A DNA stretch of 64,000 bases from an uncultured Chlorobiota bacterium (GTDB taxonomy: Bacteria > Bacteroidota > Bacteroidia > Bacteroidales > JAADGE01). This document shows positions 55,601 through 62,601 of this stretch, piece by piece. The stretch's first letter is position 1. Every line of letters begins with the position of its first letter. Under the pieces are notes generated by a model. The model saw only the letters and a program-made list of their open reading frames with translations, was not told the DNA's origin and did not search any database. The position numbers were made by a program, and so were the translations under genes. The stretch covers positions 1 through 64,000 of the forward strand of contig CAMZKL010000013.1 in NCBI GenBank assembly GCA_947311255.1, written 5' to 3'.

Positions 55601-56213
55601 CAGATATTTGCGTGGCAGAAGCACAGAAACTGAGAAAGAACTTCCATTGTACAAAGTTGAAAATCAGGGGTATATACATTATGGGAAAGGGAGTTTAATT
55701 CTTTATGCTTTGCAAGATTATATTGGAGAGGACAAAGTAAATACAGCAATGCGTAATTTCTTAAATGAGTATAAATACAAAAAACCACCTTACCCAACAT
55801 CTTTGGATTTTTTAAGGCATCTTGAACCGCAAGTTCCTGACAGTATGAAGTACTTAATTACAGATTGGTTTAAAGAAATTACACTTTACGATAATCGTTT
55901 GAAAGATGCAACTTATGAGAAGTTAGAGAACGGAAAATATCTTGTTTCTATGGATGTTGAGGCTTCAAAAATAAAAGCTGACAGCATTGGAAACGAAACT
56001 AAAATTGAGCCAAATGATTGGATTGACATTGGAGTTTTTAAAGGTAAGGATGAAGAAGAATTAATGTATCAAAAACGAGTAAAAATAAATAAAGAAAAAA
56101 TGACTTTTACTTTTGAAGTAGATACAATTCCTGCAAAAGCAGCAATAGACCCAAGAATGCTCTTAATTGACAGAATTTATAGTGATAATTCTAAAACTGT
56201 TAGTGAAAAATAA
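52635..56213 (+). CDS. ABC-2 permease fused to M1-type aminopeptidase
   Basis: A 1192-residue fusion. Residues 1-610 carry two sets of transmembrane helices typical of ABC-2 permeases, separated by a lysine-rich linker. Residues ~620-1190 form an extracytoplasmic gluzincin with HEMAH (about 935-939) and the third zinc ligand in SESFAEY, one residue further away than in classic M1 enzymes. The substrate-side G-x-MEN motif is replaced by GTMPYSESFGF. I start at 52635 (MFKTFFFSE) because it overlaps the ATPase stop; 52587 would add sixteen residues. It may transport and trim a peptide or act on envelope proteins; the substrate is unknown. Confidence 0.9.
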   Translation: MFKTFFFSEIKTALKRPMIYIFFGLVSLMIFGATASDNIRIGGSVGNVLRNSPYVITNFVGIMSIFGLLMATAFFNNSALKDYNNNFNEILFTTPLSKAGYFFGRFFGALFLATLPMLGIFFGVILATFIAPMAGWEDAERFGSFYIETFINNYLLFILPNMFFAGTIIFALANKFKNTVISFVGALILIIGYIIAGTLISDIDNETIGALTDTFGVRTYAIVSKYFTAIEKNTLSPTFSGLLLWNRIIWLTLGSGVLILSFFNFSFQQKNKKVKKQKEVKDTKAQIFSLPKLNTSYSKKTDWLQFKSFFITNFLSISKSITFKILFLFSAIILISSLIGGFEYFGLQSYPLTYKLIDTIQNSTIIYLVVILVFFSGELIWRDRQNKINEVIDATPHNSFISLSAKALSLVAVTSFLNLFFIFIAVIYQLINGYTRIEFNVYLLDFIYGNLPLFIIWSGVMILIQVLLNNKYVGYFVSILIIFVWSIMLTIFDVSSKMLTIGSTPSIRYSDMNSFGPGLHGALWFNAYWILFSLITVLFAGALWNRGIITSLKSRIKIAKKQVPKSYKFVMLGTVVIWFLTAGFVYYNTQILNPYKTSDVREKLMADFEKKYKKYEKVKLPKITDAKYFIDIFPNKRDVYVKTKLKLTNETNSKIDSLHFVIDEDWQPEFKIPNAKLVLNDEEFGYLIYKLKTPLDTNETIDIEIDTKYITKGFTNGTGNTNIVQNGTFINNFDVLPSLGYNQRMEISDKNTRKKYDLKPKKRMPKLEENCTKNCMGNYLTNGSSDYINVETVISTSKDQIAIAPGSLIKKWEEKGRNYFKYKVDTPSQNFFSFISAKFEIAKRKWKDVDIEVYYDKKHSVNIEMMLDAVQRSLEYYTKNFGPYYHKQVRIIEFPRYATFAQAFPGTMPYSESFGFVTNLEDETDNNVIDAVIAHEMAHQWWAHQVVGATMQGSTMFSESFAEYSSLMVMKSITPNPMKMRKFLKYDHDRYLRGRSTETEKELPLYKVENQGYIHYGKGSLILYALQDYIGEDKVNTAMRNFLNEYKYKKPPYPTSLDFLRHLEPQVPDSMKYLITDWFKEITLYDNRLKDATYEKLENGKYLVSMDVEASKIKADSIGNETKIEPNDWIDIGVFKGKDEEELMYQKRVKINKEKMTFTFEVDTIPAKAAIDPRMLLIDRIYSDNSKTVSEK

Positions 56214-56544
56214 ATATCCTACATGTATCAGCGGTGTTGCTTTTAGCAATACCGTTGATAAAAAAATGTAACAAATGAAAATCTTAATCGTCTTATAATT
56301 GAGCTCTAAATAATGGAATAATTTTTTTTCTGAACTATTACAAACAAAGAATTAAAATTTATAACTAATTCTACTTTATGAAGTTAAATTATATTGAATA
56401 GAAATAGCTTGTATTGATGAAATTATAATCGCCGTCAGGATTTTTTAACCGCTGACGGGATTTTGCAAGAAACCCAGTAAGCGTCTTCAAGACCTGACAG
56501 CGGTTAGTTTTAAGTTCATAAAGTAGAGCTACAAAAAAGAGAAA
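56214..56544. other. 331-base gap with inverted-repeat element
   Basis: No gene. Most of it is the 158-base repeat element listed separately (56370-56527). Bases 56214-56369 are AT-rich. AGCGGTGTTGC-TTTT-AGCAATACCGTT at about 56229-56253 can form an imperfect hairpin and may terminate the permease transcript. Confidence 0.45.
56370..56527. repeat. 158-bp element with inverted termini and internal palindromes
   Basis: TCTACTTTATGAAGTTAAA (56370-56388) matches the complement of 56509-56527 in 18 of 19 bases. Inside are CCGTCAG/CTGACGG (56432-56438 and 56452-56458), TAACCGCTG/CAGCGGTTA (56446-56454 and 56498-56506) and the small palindrome GTCTTCAAGAC. Non-coding, much more GC-rich than its surroundings, with the form of a miniature inverted-repeat element. 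Confidence 0.6.
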
Positions 56545-58932
56545 ATGATAAATAAAATAAATTTCAGGTTTTTGACATTGCTGATAGCAACAATTTTTAT
56601 ATTGAATATTAATACTGCCTTTGCAGAAAAAGAAGGTGGCGTTACAGGGCAAGTAAAAGATGCAAAAACAAAAAAAGCAATTGAGTTTTGCTCAATTAGA
56701 GTTTTTAATATGAAAGACAGCCTTATTAGCGGTGCAGTTACCGACGAAAAAGGTTTCTTTTCAACTTCGCTTACAAGGGGAAAGTATAAATTCTTAATTG
56801 AATATATTGGCTATGTTTCTGATACATCGGAAGTTACAATTAAAACAGGAGAAGAGTTTTTAGGAACATATAAATTGGAGCAAGACAATTCAATTGATGA
56901 GGTTGTAATTGAAGGCAGAACTGAAAAAAATTTAATTGACAAAGATGTTTACCTTGTTACAAAAACCCTTAAAACAGGAGCATCAAATACAAAAGATGTG
57001 CTTTCAAAAGTAAAAGGTGTAACTTATGACAGATACAACAATAGCATAAAAGTTGATGGCGAAGATAATATTATAATTCTTGTAAACGGACTTGAAAAAG
57101 ACCAAGAATACATAAAAAACCTTGCTCCCGATAGGCTTAAAAAAATTGAAGTTATTCGCGACCCAAGTGGCAGATATGCCCTTGAAGGCTATTCGGCAGT
57201 AATAAATGTAATTCTTAAACAAGATTATAAAGGTTATGAGGTATTTGTTGAAGAACGTGCAATTTCTGACCTTGATAATAAAGATAAAAATTATTTATTG
57301 CCAATTTTTGGAGCTTCGCTAAACTTAAATTACACATATAACAAAGTTAATGTTTACGGAAACTATGATTACGATTATATGGGCTTGTCTTTGCTAAACA
57401 CAACAAAGAAAAAATATACTTCGGGTTTAGAAATAAACAAAGATGCAGAAAATGATTTGCCGAATATGAAAATGAAAAATCAAAGTGATGGATTTACAAT
57501 TGGTGCAGATTATTATCTTAACCCAAAACATACAATTAGTTTTGAAAGTAGTTTTAATGGTCTTGCGTTTACAGATAATCTTACTCAAAATAAATCGCAA
57601 ATATCATATTTGCAAGATGGCAATTTAATTAATAAAATAAACATTGAAACGAACAATTTGTCATCAAACAAAAATAGCTCACATTCACTTTTTTATATTG
57701 GAAAATTAAATAAGAACAATACAATAAATGTTGATTTTACGTTTTCAGATTACACATCAAATTATCACAACAAATATTTTGAAAATAATATATTACTAAG
57801 AACCGAAATAGGACAAAATAATAGAACAAATACAAAGTTTTATGCCGAATTTAATCACACAATCAACTCAAAATCAGACGTTCAACTTGGCTATGGAAAT
57901 ACAACAAAAAAACTTGTAAATTCTTTTAATATTGAAGGTGTAGCATCTGATAATTTTGAATTTACCGATTTGAGAAATAAACTTTATGCATATTATTCAT
58001 ATCGTTTTAACGAAAAAATAGGAATTAAACTTGGGGCAGCGGCTGAAACAAGCCAACCAAAAGCAAAAGGTCTAAGCACAACTTATTTTATTTATCAGCC
58101 CTATGCAGACATAAAATATAAAGCATTTAAATTTTTAGATATAAGATTTAAGTATCGTTCTTCAAGTGATTATCCTGGAACATCACAAGCAAATCCTTTT
58201 GAATATATTATTGATGCTGAAACTGTTCAGAAAGGAAACCCAAATTTAGCTCCCTCTGTAAAACACAGAATATCAACACAATTTAAAATTTTACAAGGTC
58301 TTGCAACAATTGAACCTTATTATAATTTTTCTAATAATTTAATTTCAAAAACAGGTGTTTTAAGAGATGACGGAATTTTTGAATACAACTTTCATAATAC
58401 CGGAAATTATGTTCATACAGGAATAAGAGGAAATATTACAATACCTTTTGGAAAAAGTCTTTTCTTGCAAACAAATGCAAATTTCTTCAAAAGTAAAATT
58501 GAATATGAAAATAAAATAAACGAATTTAATGACTGGACAATGAATAGCCAATTAATTTATGTAAATCAAAAATATGGGACAGTTGCAGGAGCATTGTATC
58601 AAAATAATATGTATAAAAATATTTCTGCACAAGGTTATAACAAATGGAATAATGATTTTTGGGGACTTTTTGTTCAGCAAGATTTCTTTAAGAAAAAGCT
58701 CCATGTAATGGCATTTTATATGTTGCCAATTAGCTATGGGCTTGACTACGACCAAGGTTCTTATGTTAAAACAGATAAATATACCGAACTTGCAGTTCAA
58801 GATATGCACATTTTAAAAAATGTTTTTATGCTTGAATTAAGTTTCAGAATAAATAAAGGAAAAACTATTCATAAAACTGATAAAAACATTAAAGAAGATG
58901 AGAAAAAATCATCGGGAGGAGGGATTTTCTAA
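56545..58932 (+). CDS. outer-membrane beta-barrel receptor (OMP_b-brl_3/TonB receptor-like)
   Basis: A 795-residue protein with signal peptide (about 1-27, NTAFA). A carboxypeptidase-regulatory-like domain (about 32-115; GQVKDAKTKKAIEF, YIGYVSDTSEV) is followed by a plug-like region (VITIDGE-type: IKVDGEDNIIILVNGLEKD, then IEVIRDPSGRYALEGYSAVINVILK). A long barrel completes it. The C terminus is a charged tail (KEDEKKSSGGGIF), unlike a classic TonB receptor. The ligand is unknown. It follows the ABC/M1 fusion on the same strand, but the 331-base gap with a repeat element argues for separate transcription. Confidence 0.85.
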   Translation: MINKINFRFLTLLIATIFILNINTAFAEKEGGVTGQVKDAKTKKAIEFCSIRVFNMKDSLISGAVTDEKGFFSTSLTRGKYKFLIEYIGYVSDTSEVTIKTGEEFLGTYKLEQDNSIDEVVIEGRTEKNLIDKDVYLVTKTLKTGASNTKDVLSKVKGVTYDRYNNSIKVDGEDNIIILVNGLEKDQEYIKNLAPDRLKKIEVIRDPSGRYALEGYSAVINVILKQDYKGYEVFVEERAISDLDNKDKNYLLPIFGASLNLNYTYNKVNVYGNYDYDYMGLSLLNTTKKKYTSGLEINKDAENDLPNMKMKNQSDGFTIGADYYLNPKHTISFESSFNGLAFTDNLTQNKSQISYLQDGNLINKINIETNNLSSNKNSSHSLFYIGKLNKNNTINVDFTFSDYTSNYHNKYFENNILLRTEIGQNNRTNTKFYAEFNHTINSKSDVQLGYGNTTKKLVNSFNIEGVASDNFEFTDLRNKLYAYYSYRFNEKIGIKLGAAAETSQPKAKGLSTTYFIYQPYADIKYKAFKFLDIRFKYRSSSDYPGTSQANPFEYIIDAETVQKGNPNLAPSVKHRISTQFKILQGLATIEPYYNFSNNLISKTGVLRDDGIFEYNFHNTGNYVHTGIRGNITIPFGKSLFLQTNANFFKSKIEYENKINEFNDWTMNSQLIYVNQKYGTVAGALYQNNMYKNISAQGYNKWNNDFWGLFVQQDFFKKKLHVMAFYMLPISYGLDYDQGSYVKTDKYTELAVQDMHILKNVFMLELSFRINKGKTIHKTDKNIKEDEKKSSGGGIF

Positions 58933-58965
58933 ATTTAAAATTTTTCATAAACAATTATATTTGAG

Positions 58966-58992
58966 GTCGTCTTAAAAAGACGACTTTTTTTG
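58966..58992 (+). terminator. Rho-independent terminator
   Basis: GTCGTCTT (58966-58973) pairs with AAGACGAC (58977-58984) and is followed by seven T residues. It ends the receptor gene just before the convergent rnpA. Confidence 0.85.
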
Positions 58993-59017
58993 TTTATGTC
59001 TTTGTTAGGAGGAAAAA

Positions 59018-59410
59018 TTACGATTTTTTTTCTAAAACAATCTTATGCAAGAGCAAAATTACATCCTTCTCTATATCTCTAAAATCTGGAATTTCTTTTT
59101 TTTGATAAATAAAAATTATATCATAAAAGATTTTAGATTTTTCCGAAACATTATAAAGAATATTTTTATTTAATCGATATGCTTCACGAATTAATCTTTT
59201 TATTTTGTTTCTTTTAACTGCAGATTTAAATAGCTTTTTAGGAACACTTGTAATAATTTTATGAAATTTTTGATTAGTATTTTTATTCTCATAAATTCCT
59301 ACTGACAAGAGTTCTGAATAAAAAAATATCCCATCATTAAAAATTTGGGATATTTTTTTTTTACTTTTAACTCTTTCTTTTTTAGAGAAAGTATTTTTTT
59401 TTAATGTCAC
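59018..59410 (-). CDS. rnpA: ribonuclease P protein component
   Basis: A 130-residue basic protein that aids RNase P RNA in 5' processing of tRNA precursors. The conserved core is visible: FSKKERVKSKKKISQIF, then KLFKSAVKRNKIKRLIREAYR, the RNR motif region that contacts RNA. Its ATG overlaps the hemD stop by four bases (59407-59410), so the two are translationally coupled. This hemD-rnpA order is common in Bacteroidota and unlike the rpmH-rnpA order of other bacteria. Confidence 0.93.
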   Translation of the reverse strand: MTLKKNTFSKKERVKSKKKISQIFNDGIFFYSELLSVGIYENKNTNQKFHKIITSVPKKLFKSAVKRNKIKRLIREAYRLNKNILYNVSEKSKIFYDIIFIYQKKEIPDFRDIEKDVILLLHKIVLEKKS

Positions 59411-60150
59411 TTATTGTGATTTTGAATAAATTTCTCAATTGCCATTGTCATTGAAGGATACTCTTTTGTTGGAGCATTAATGTCTAACCTTAAATCTGCC
59501 TTTTTTACAGCATTTGCAGTAGTTTTTCCCATGGCTGCCAATATTTTATCCCCTTGTTTGAAATTAGGAAAATTGTCAAATAAAGAAGCTATTCCTGCAG
59601 GGCTGAAAAATACAATAATATCATAAGTTATATCTGTTAAATGACTTAAATCTGCACTTACAGTTTCATACATTACTGCTTTATTAAAACTAAATCCATT
59701 TTTCTTTAATTTTTTTGCAATTGTAGCTTTATGGACTTTAGCAACAGGAAGAAGGAATTTTTCGTTCTTATGTTTTCCCATAATTTCCAATAACTCATCA
59801 AAAGTTTTATGAGAGAAGAAGATTTTTCTTTTTCTGTAAGTAATGTATTTTTGCAAATAATAAGCGATGCTTTCAGTAACACAAAAGAACTTCATAGAAA
59901 TAGGAATTGTTATTCTCATTTCTTCTGCAAGCCTAAAGTAGTTGTCTATTGCAGATCTACTTGTCATAATAACAGCTGAATGTTCAAGTAAATTTACTTT
60001 TTGGGTTCTAAATTGTCTAGCTCCATGTCCTTTAACATTAATAAAAGGAATAAAATCAACATCTACACCATAATTTTTTGCTATATCAAAGTAAGGTGAT
60101 TTTTCATTCTGAGGTTCAGGTTGTGAAACTAATATTTTCTTAATTTTCAA
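59407..60150 (-). CDS. hemD: uroporphyrinogen-III synthase
   Basis: A 247-residue HemD-family protein, the cyclising enzyme of tetrapyrrole synthesis. The fold begins KILVSQPEPQNEKSPYFDIAKNYG, then VIMTSRSAIDNYF and LLPVAKVHKATIAKKLKKNGF; it ends IVFFSPAGIASLF and ILAAMGKTTANAVKKA. HemD is poorly conserved, and this Bacteroidota branch is long-branched; assignment relies on the two-domain pattern and the neighbourhood. It ties rnpA into a heme/tetrapyrrole operon. Confidence 0.85.
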   Translation of the reverse strand: MKIKKILVSQPEPQNEKSPYFDIAKNYGVDVDFIPFINVKGHGARQFRTQKVNLLEHSAVIMTSRSAIDNYFRLAEEMRITIPISMKFFCVTESIAYYLQKYITYRKRKIFFSHKTFDELLEIMGKHKNEKFLLPVAKVHKATIAKKLKKNGFSFNKAVMYETVSADLSHLTDITYDIIVFFSPAGIASLFDNFPNFKQGDKILAAMGKTTANAVKKADLRLDINAPTKEYPSMTMAIEKFIQNHNK

Positions 60151-60190
60151 AACAAATAGTTTTTTTAGTTAGTATTTTGATGAAATCAAG

Positions 60191-60826
60191 CTATATTAAT
60201 GTTGAAAATTTAACAAAATATAATATAGGTATTATTTCTACGGTGCAAAGGTATAAAAACATATATAAAATATTCAGTTGTTTACTAAAGTTTATTTTTA
60301 AAAGGCGAAAAATTTTTAAGATATACAAAATTGAAATTACAGCAAAGCCTAGTAAAATAAATATTTCAGGGAAATTTGAAAAAGAAATTAATACAGTAAT
60401 CGGAAATAAAAAAATTCCTGCAGATTGATTAAAAAAGTTAATGTTATGGTTATATTCTTCTCCAATTTCATTAATCATAAATACTTTTTCCGAAATAATA
60501 TTTATAATTTGATTGGAAATAATGATAAATAGTAAAAAGAAGAAAGATATTATTGGAATTAACCAAGAAAATTTCTCAACAATATTAGGATAAAATCTTT
60601 GAGAAACTTGATATATGAATATTATTACACTAAAAATAAAAATAAAATACAGAATATTTGCAGAATTTGGAATGCTTTTTTTGTTTTCTTTGTATAAATT
60701 ACTTGCAATAACATTATTTATAGTAGAAAGTAGTATTCTCCTAATATAACCAGCATATTTGTATTTTACATAGGCTATTAATGCAAGAATAATTATAAAC
60801 GGTATAATTAACCAATCTGTATTCAT
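60191..60826 (-). CDS. DUF4271 membrane protein
   Basis: A 211-residue protein with about six transmembrane helices (IIPFIIILALIAYVKY, ANILYFIFIFSVIIFIYQV, LIPIISFFFLLFIII and others). In this phylum DUF4271 proteins sit directly upstream of hemD, as here (40-base gap), which supports the assignment beyond its simple composition. The function is unknown. Position suggests a link with tetrapyrrole synthesis or membrane processes served by hemD. Confidence 0.8.
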   Translation of the reverse strand: MNTDWLIIPFIIILALIAYVKYKYAGYIRRILLSTINNVIASNLYKENKKSIPNSANILYFIFIFSVIIFIYQVSQRFYPNIVEKFSWLIPIISFFFLLFIIISNQIINIISEKVFMINEIGEEYNHNINFFNQSAGIFLFPITVLISFSNFPEIFILLGFAVISILYILKIFRLLKINFSKQLNILYMFLYLCTVEIIPILYFVKFSTLI

Positions 60827-60914
60827 TTATTCAAAAAAGAAATATTAAAAATCAGAATGCAAAATTACTTATTTTTTGGTTTCTTTGTGCTGAATAAAGA
60901 AAAATAATAGTTAA

Positions 60915-61334
60915 ATGCAACAAAGAGATTATTTACTTAGACAAATTGAACAACTTTTAAAAGCACTGAAAAAAATTCTAACAGCCTTACTTAATATTAA
61001 AAATGTTGATGAGTTTGAGAAATATGATATAATTAAAGAAGAACTGTTTTTAGAATTAGGAATTAATATTAATGATTTAATACTCCAAAATAATGAAGAG
61101 TTTCTAAAAATTGTAGAAATACGATTATTAAAAAACACTTTACTTTATGAGAAATTTAGTGAAATCTTATTTGAAACAGCTAAGTTTTATAATGTGAATT
61201 TAGAAAAAAGGAAACAATACTATTCAAAATCCTTGCTCCTATTAAAAGAGATTGTTAATAAAACTAAAACTTTTTCGTTAAGTATAAATGATAGAATAGA
61301 AATCTTAAATAAAAAAATTAGTGAAATAAATTAA
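60915..61334 (+). CDS. small helical cytoplasmic protein of unknown function
   Basis: A 139-residue, lysine- and leucine-rich protein, almost wholly alpha-helical by composition, with no signal peptide or cysteine. Its start MQQRDYLLRQIEQLLKALKKILTALL resembles the opening of some DUF6483-type proteins, but I cannot confirm the family. The acyl-CoA dehydrogenase ATG follows two bases after its stop, so they form an operon. It might be an accessory factor, but nothing in the sequence proves that. Confidence 0.7.
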   Translation: MQQRDYLLRQIEQLLKALKKILTALLNIKNVDEFEKYDIIKEELFLELGININDLILQNNEEFLKIVEIRLLKNTLLYEKFSEILFETAKFYNVNLEKRKQYYSKSLLLLKEIVNKTKTFSLSINDRIEILNKKISEIN

Positions 61335-61336
61335 TC

Positions 61337-62500
61337 ATGATAATTACAGACTATCTTAATATAGACGATCTTTTGACAGAAGAGCATAAACTTATTAGAA
61401 CATCAATTAAAAATTGGGTTAACAAAGAAGTTAAACCTATTATTGATGAAGCTAACCAAAAACACGAAGCAATACATTCTCTTACTAAACAAATGGGAGA
61501 ACTTGGAGCATTGGGTTCTTTTATTCCTGAAAAATTTGGAGGAGCAGGTTTAGACCAAATTGCTTATGGAATAATTATGCAAGAGTTAGAAAGAGGAGAT
61601 ACTTCAATACGTTCAACTGCATCAGTACAATCTTCATTGGTAATGTATCCTATTTTTGAATTTGGTTCAGAAGAGCAAAAAATAAAGTTTTTACCAAAAC
61701 TTGCAAAAGGAGAATTGATTGGATCTTTTGGATTAACAGAGCCAAATCATGGTTCAGATCCGGGAGCAATGGAAACAAAATTTATTGACAAAGGAGATTA
61801 TTATCTTTTAAATGGAGCCAAGATGTGGATTACAAATGCTCCAATTTGTGATTTAGCAATAGTTTGGGCTAAAAATGAGCATGGAAAAGTTAAAGGTTTA
61901 ATTGTTGAAAGAGGAATGCAAGGATTTACAACACCTGAAACTCATAAAAAATGGTCTTTACGGGCATCATCGACAGGAGAGTTAGTTTTTGACAATGTAA
62001 AAATCCCAAAAGAAAATTTATTGCCAAATATTTCAGGTTTAAAAGGACCAATGATGTGTTTAAATTCTGCAAGATATGGAATTGCTTGGGGAGTTTTGGG
62101 AGCAGGATTTGATTGTTTTAATACTGCTGTGCAATATTCTTTAGAAAGAAAACAATTTAATAGGCCAATTGCAAGTTTTCAATTAACACAAAAGAAACTT
62201 TCTGAAATGTTAACAGATTTAACTTCTGCACAATTAATGGCTCTTAGAGTTGGTCAATTAAAAGAAGAAGGTAAAGTAACACCTTCTCAAATTTCAATGG
62301 TAAAGAGAAATAATGTAAATATTGCTTTAAAAGTTGCAAGAGAAAGCCGACAAATTCTTGGAGCTATGGGGATTTCTGGCGATTTTCCTATTATGCGACA
62401 CATGATGAATTTAGAATCTGTAATAACTTACGAAGGAACACACGATATTCATTTACTAATTACCGGATTTGATATAACAGGGATTGCTTCGTTTAAATAA
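61337..62500 (+). CDS. acyl-CoA dehydrogenase (glutaryl-CoA dehydrogenase-like)
   Basis: A 387-residue FAD enzyme. FGLTEPNHGSDPGAM and WITNAP mark the flavin/acyl-CoA site, LRASSTGELVFDNV the second conserved block, and TYEGTHDIH near the C terminus supplies the catalytic glutamate in the glutaryl-CoA dehydrogenase position. Members oxidise (and, for the glutaryl type, decarboxylate) acyl-CoA esters in amino acid or fatty acid degradation. An electron-transfer flavoprotein partner is not in view. It is the second gene of a two-gene operon. Confidence 0.9.
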   Translation: MIITDYLNIDDLLTEEHKLIRTSIKNWVNKEVKPIIDEANQKHEAIHSLTKQMGELGALGSFIPEKFGGAGLDQIAYGIIMQELERGDTSIRSTASVQSSLVMYPIFEFGSEEQKIKFLPKLAKGELIGSFGLTEPNHGSDPGAMETKFIDKGDYYLLNGAKMWITNAPICDLAIVWAKNEHGKVKGLIVERGMQGFTTPETHKKWSLRASSTGELVFDNVKIPKENLLPNISGLKGPMMCLNSARYGIAWGVLGAGFDCFNTAVQYSLERKQFNRPIASFQLTQKKLSEMLTDLTSAQLMALRVGQLKEEGKVTPSQISMVKRNNVNIALKVARESRQILGAMGISGDFPIMRHMMNLESVITYEGTHDIHLLITGFDITGIASFK

Positions 62501-62601
62501 TATAAAAAGAAGTGTTACAATGTTCAGAGCAAAATAGTTACAATAAAATATGGTACTCATGGAACTTGTTATATAATAGTTAATTATAAAGATTTATAAG
62601 T

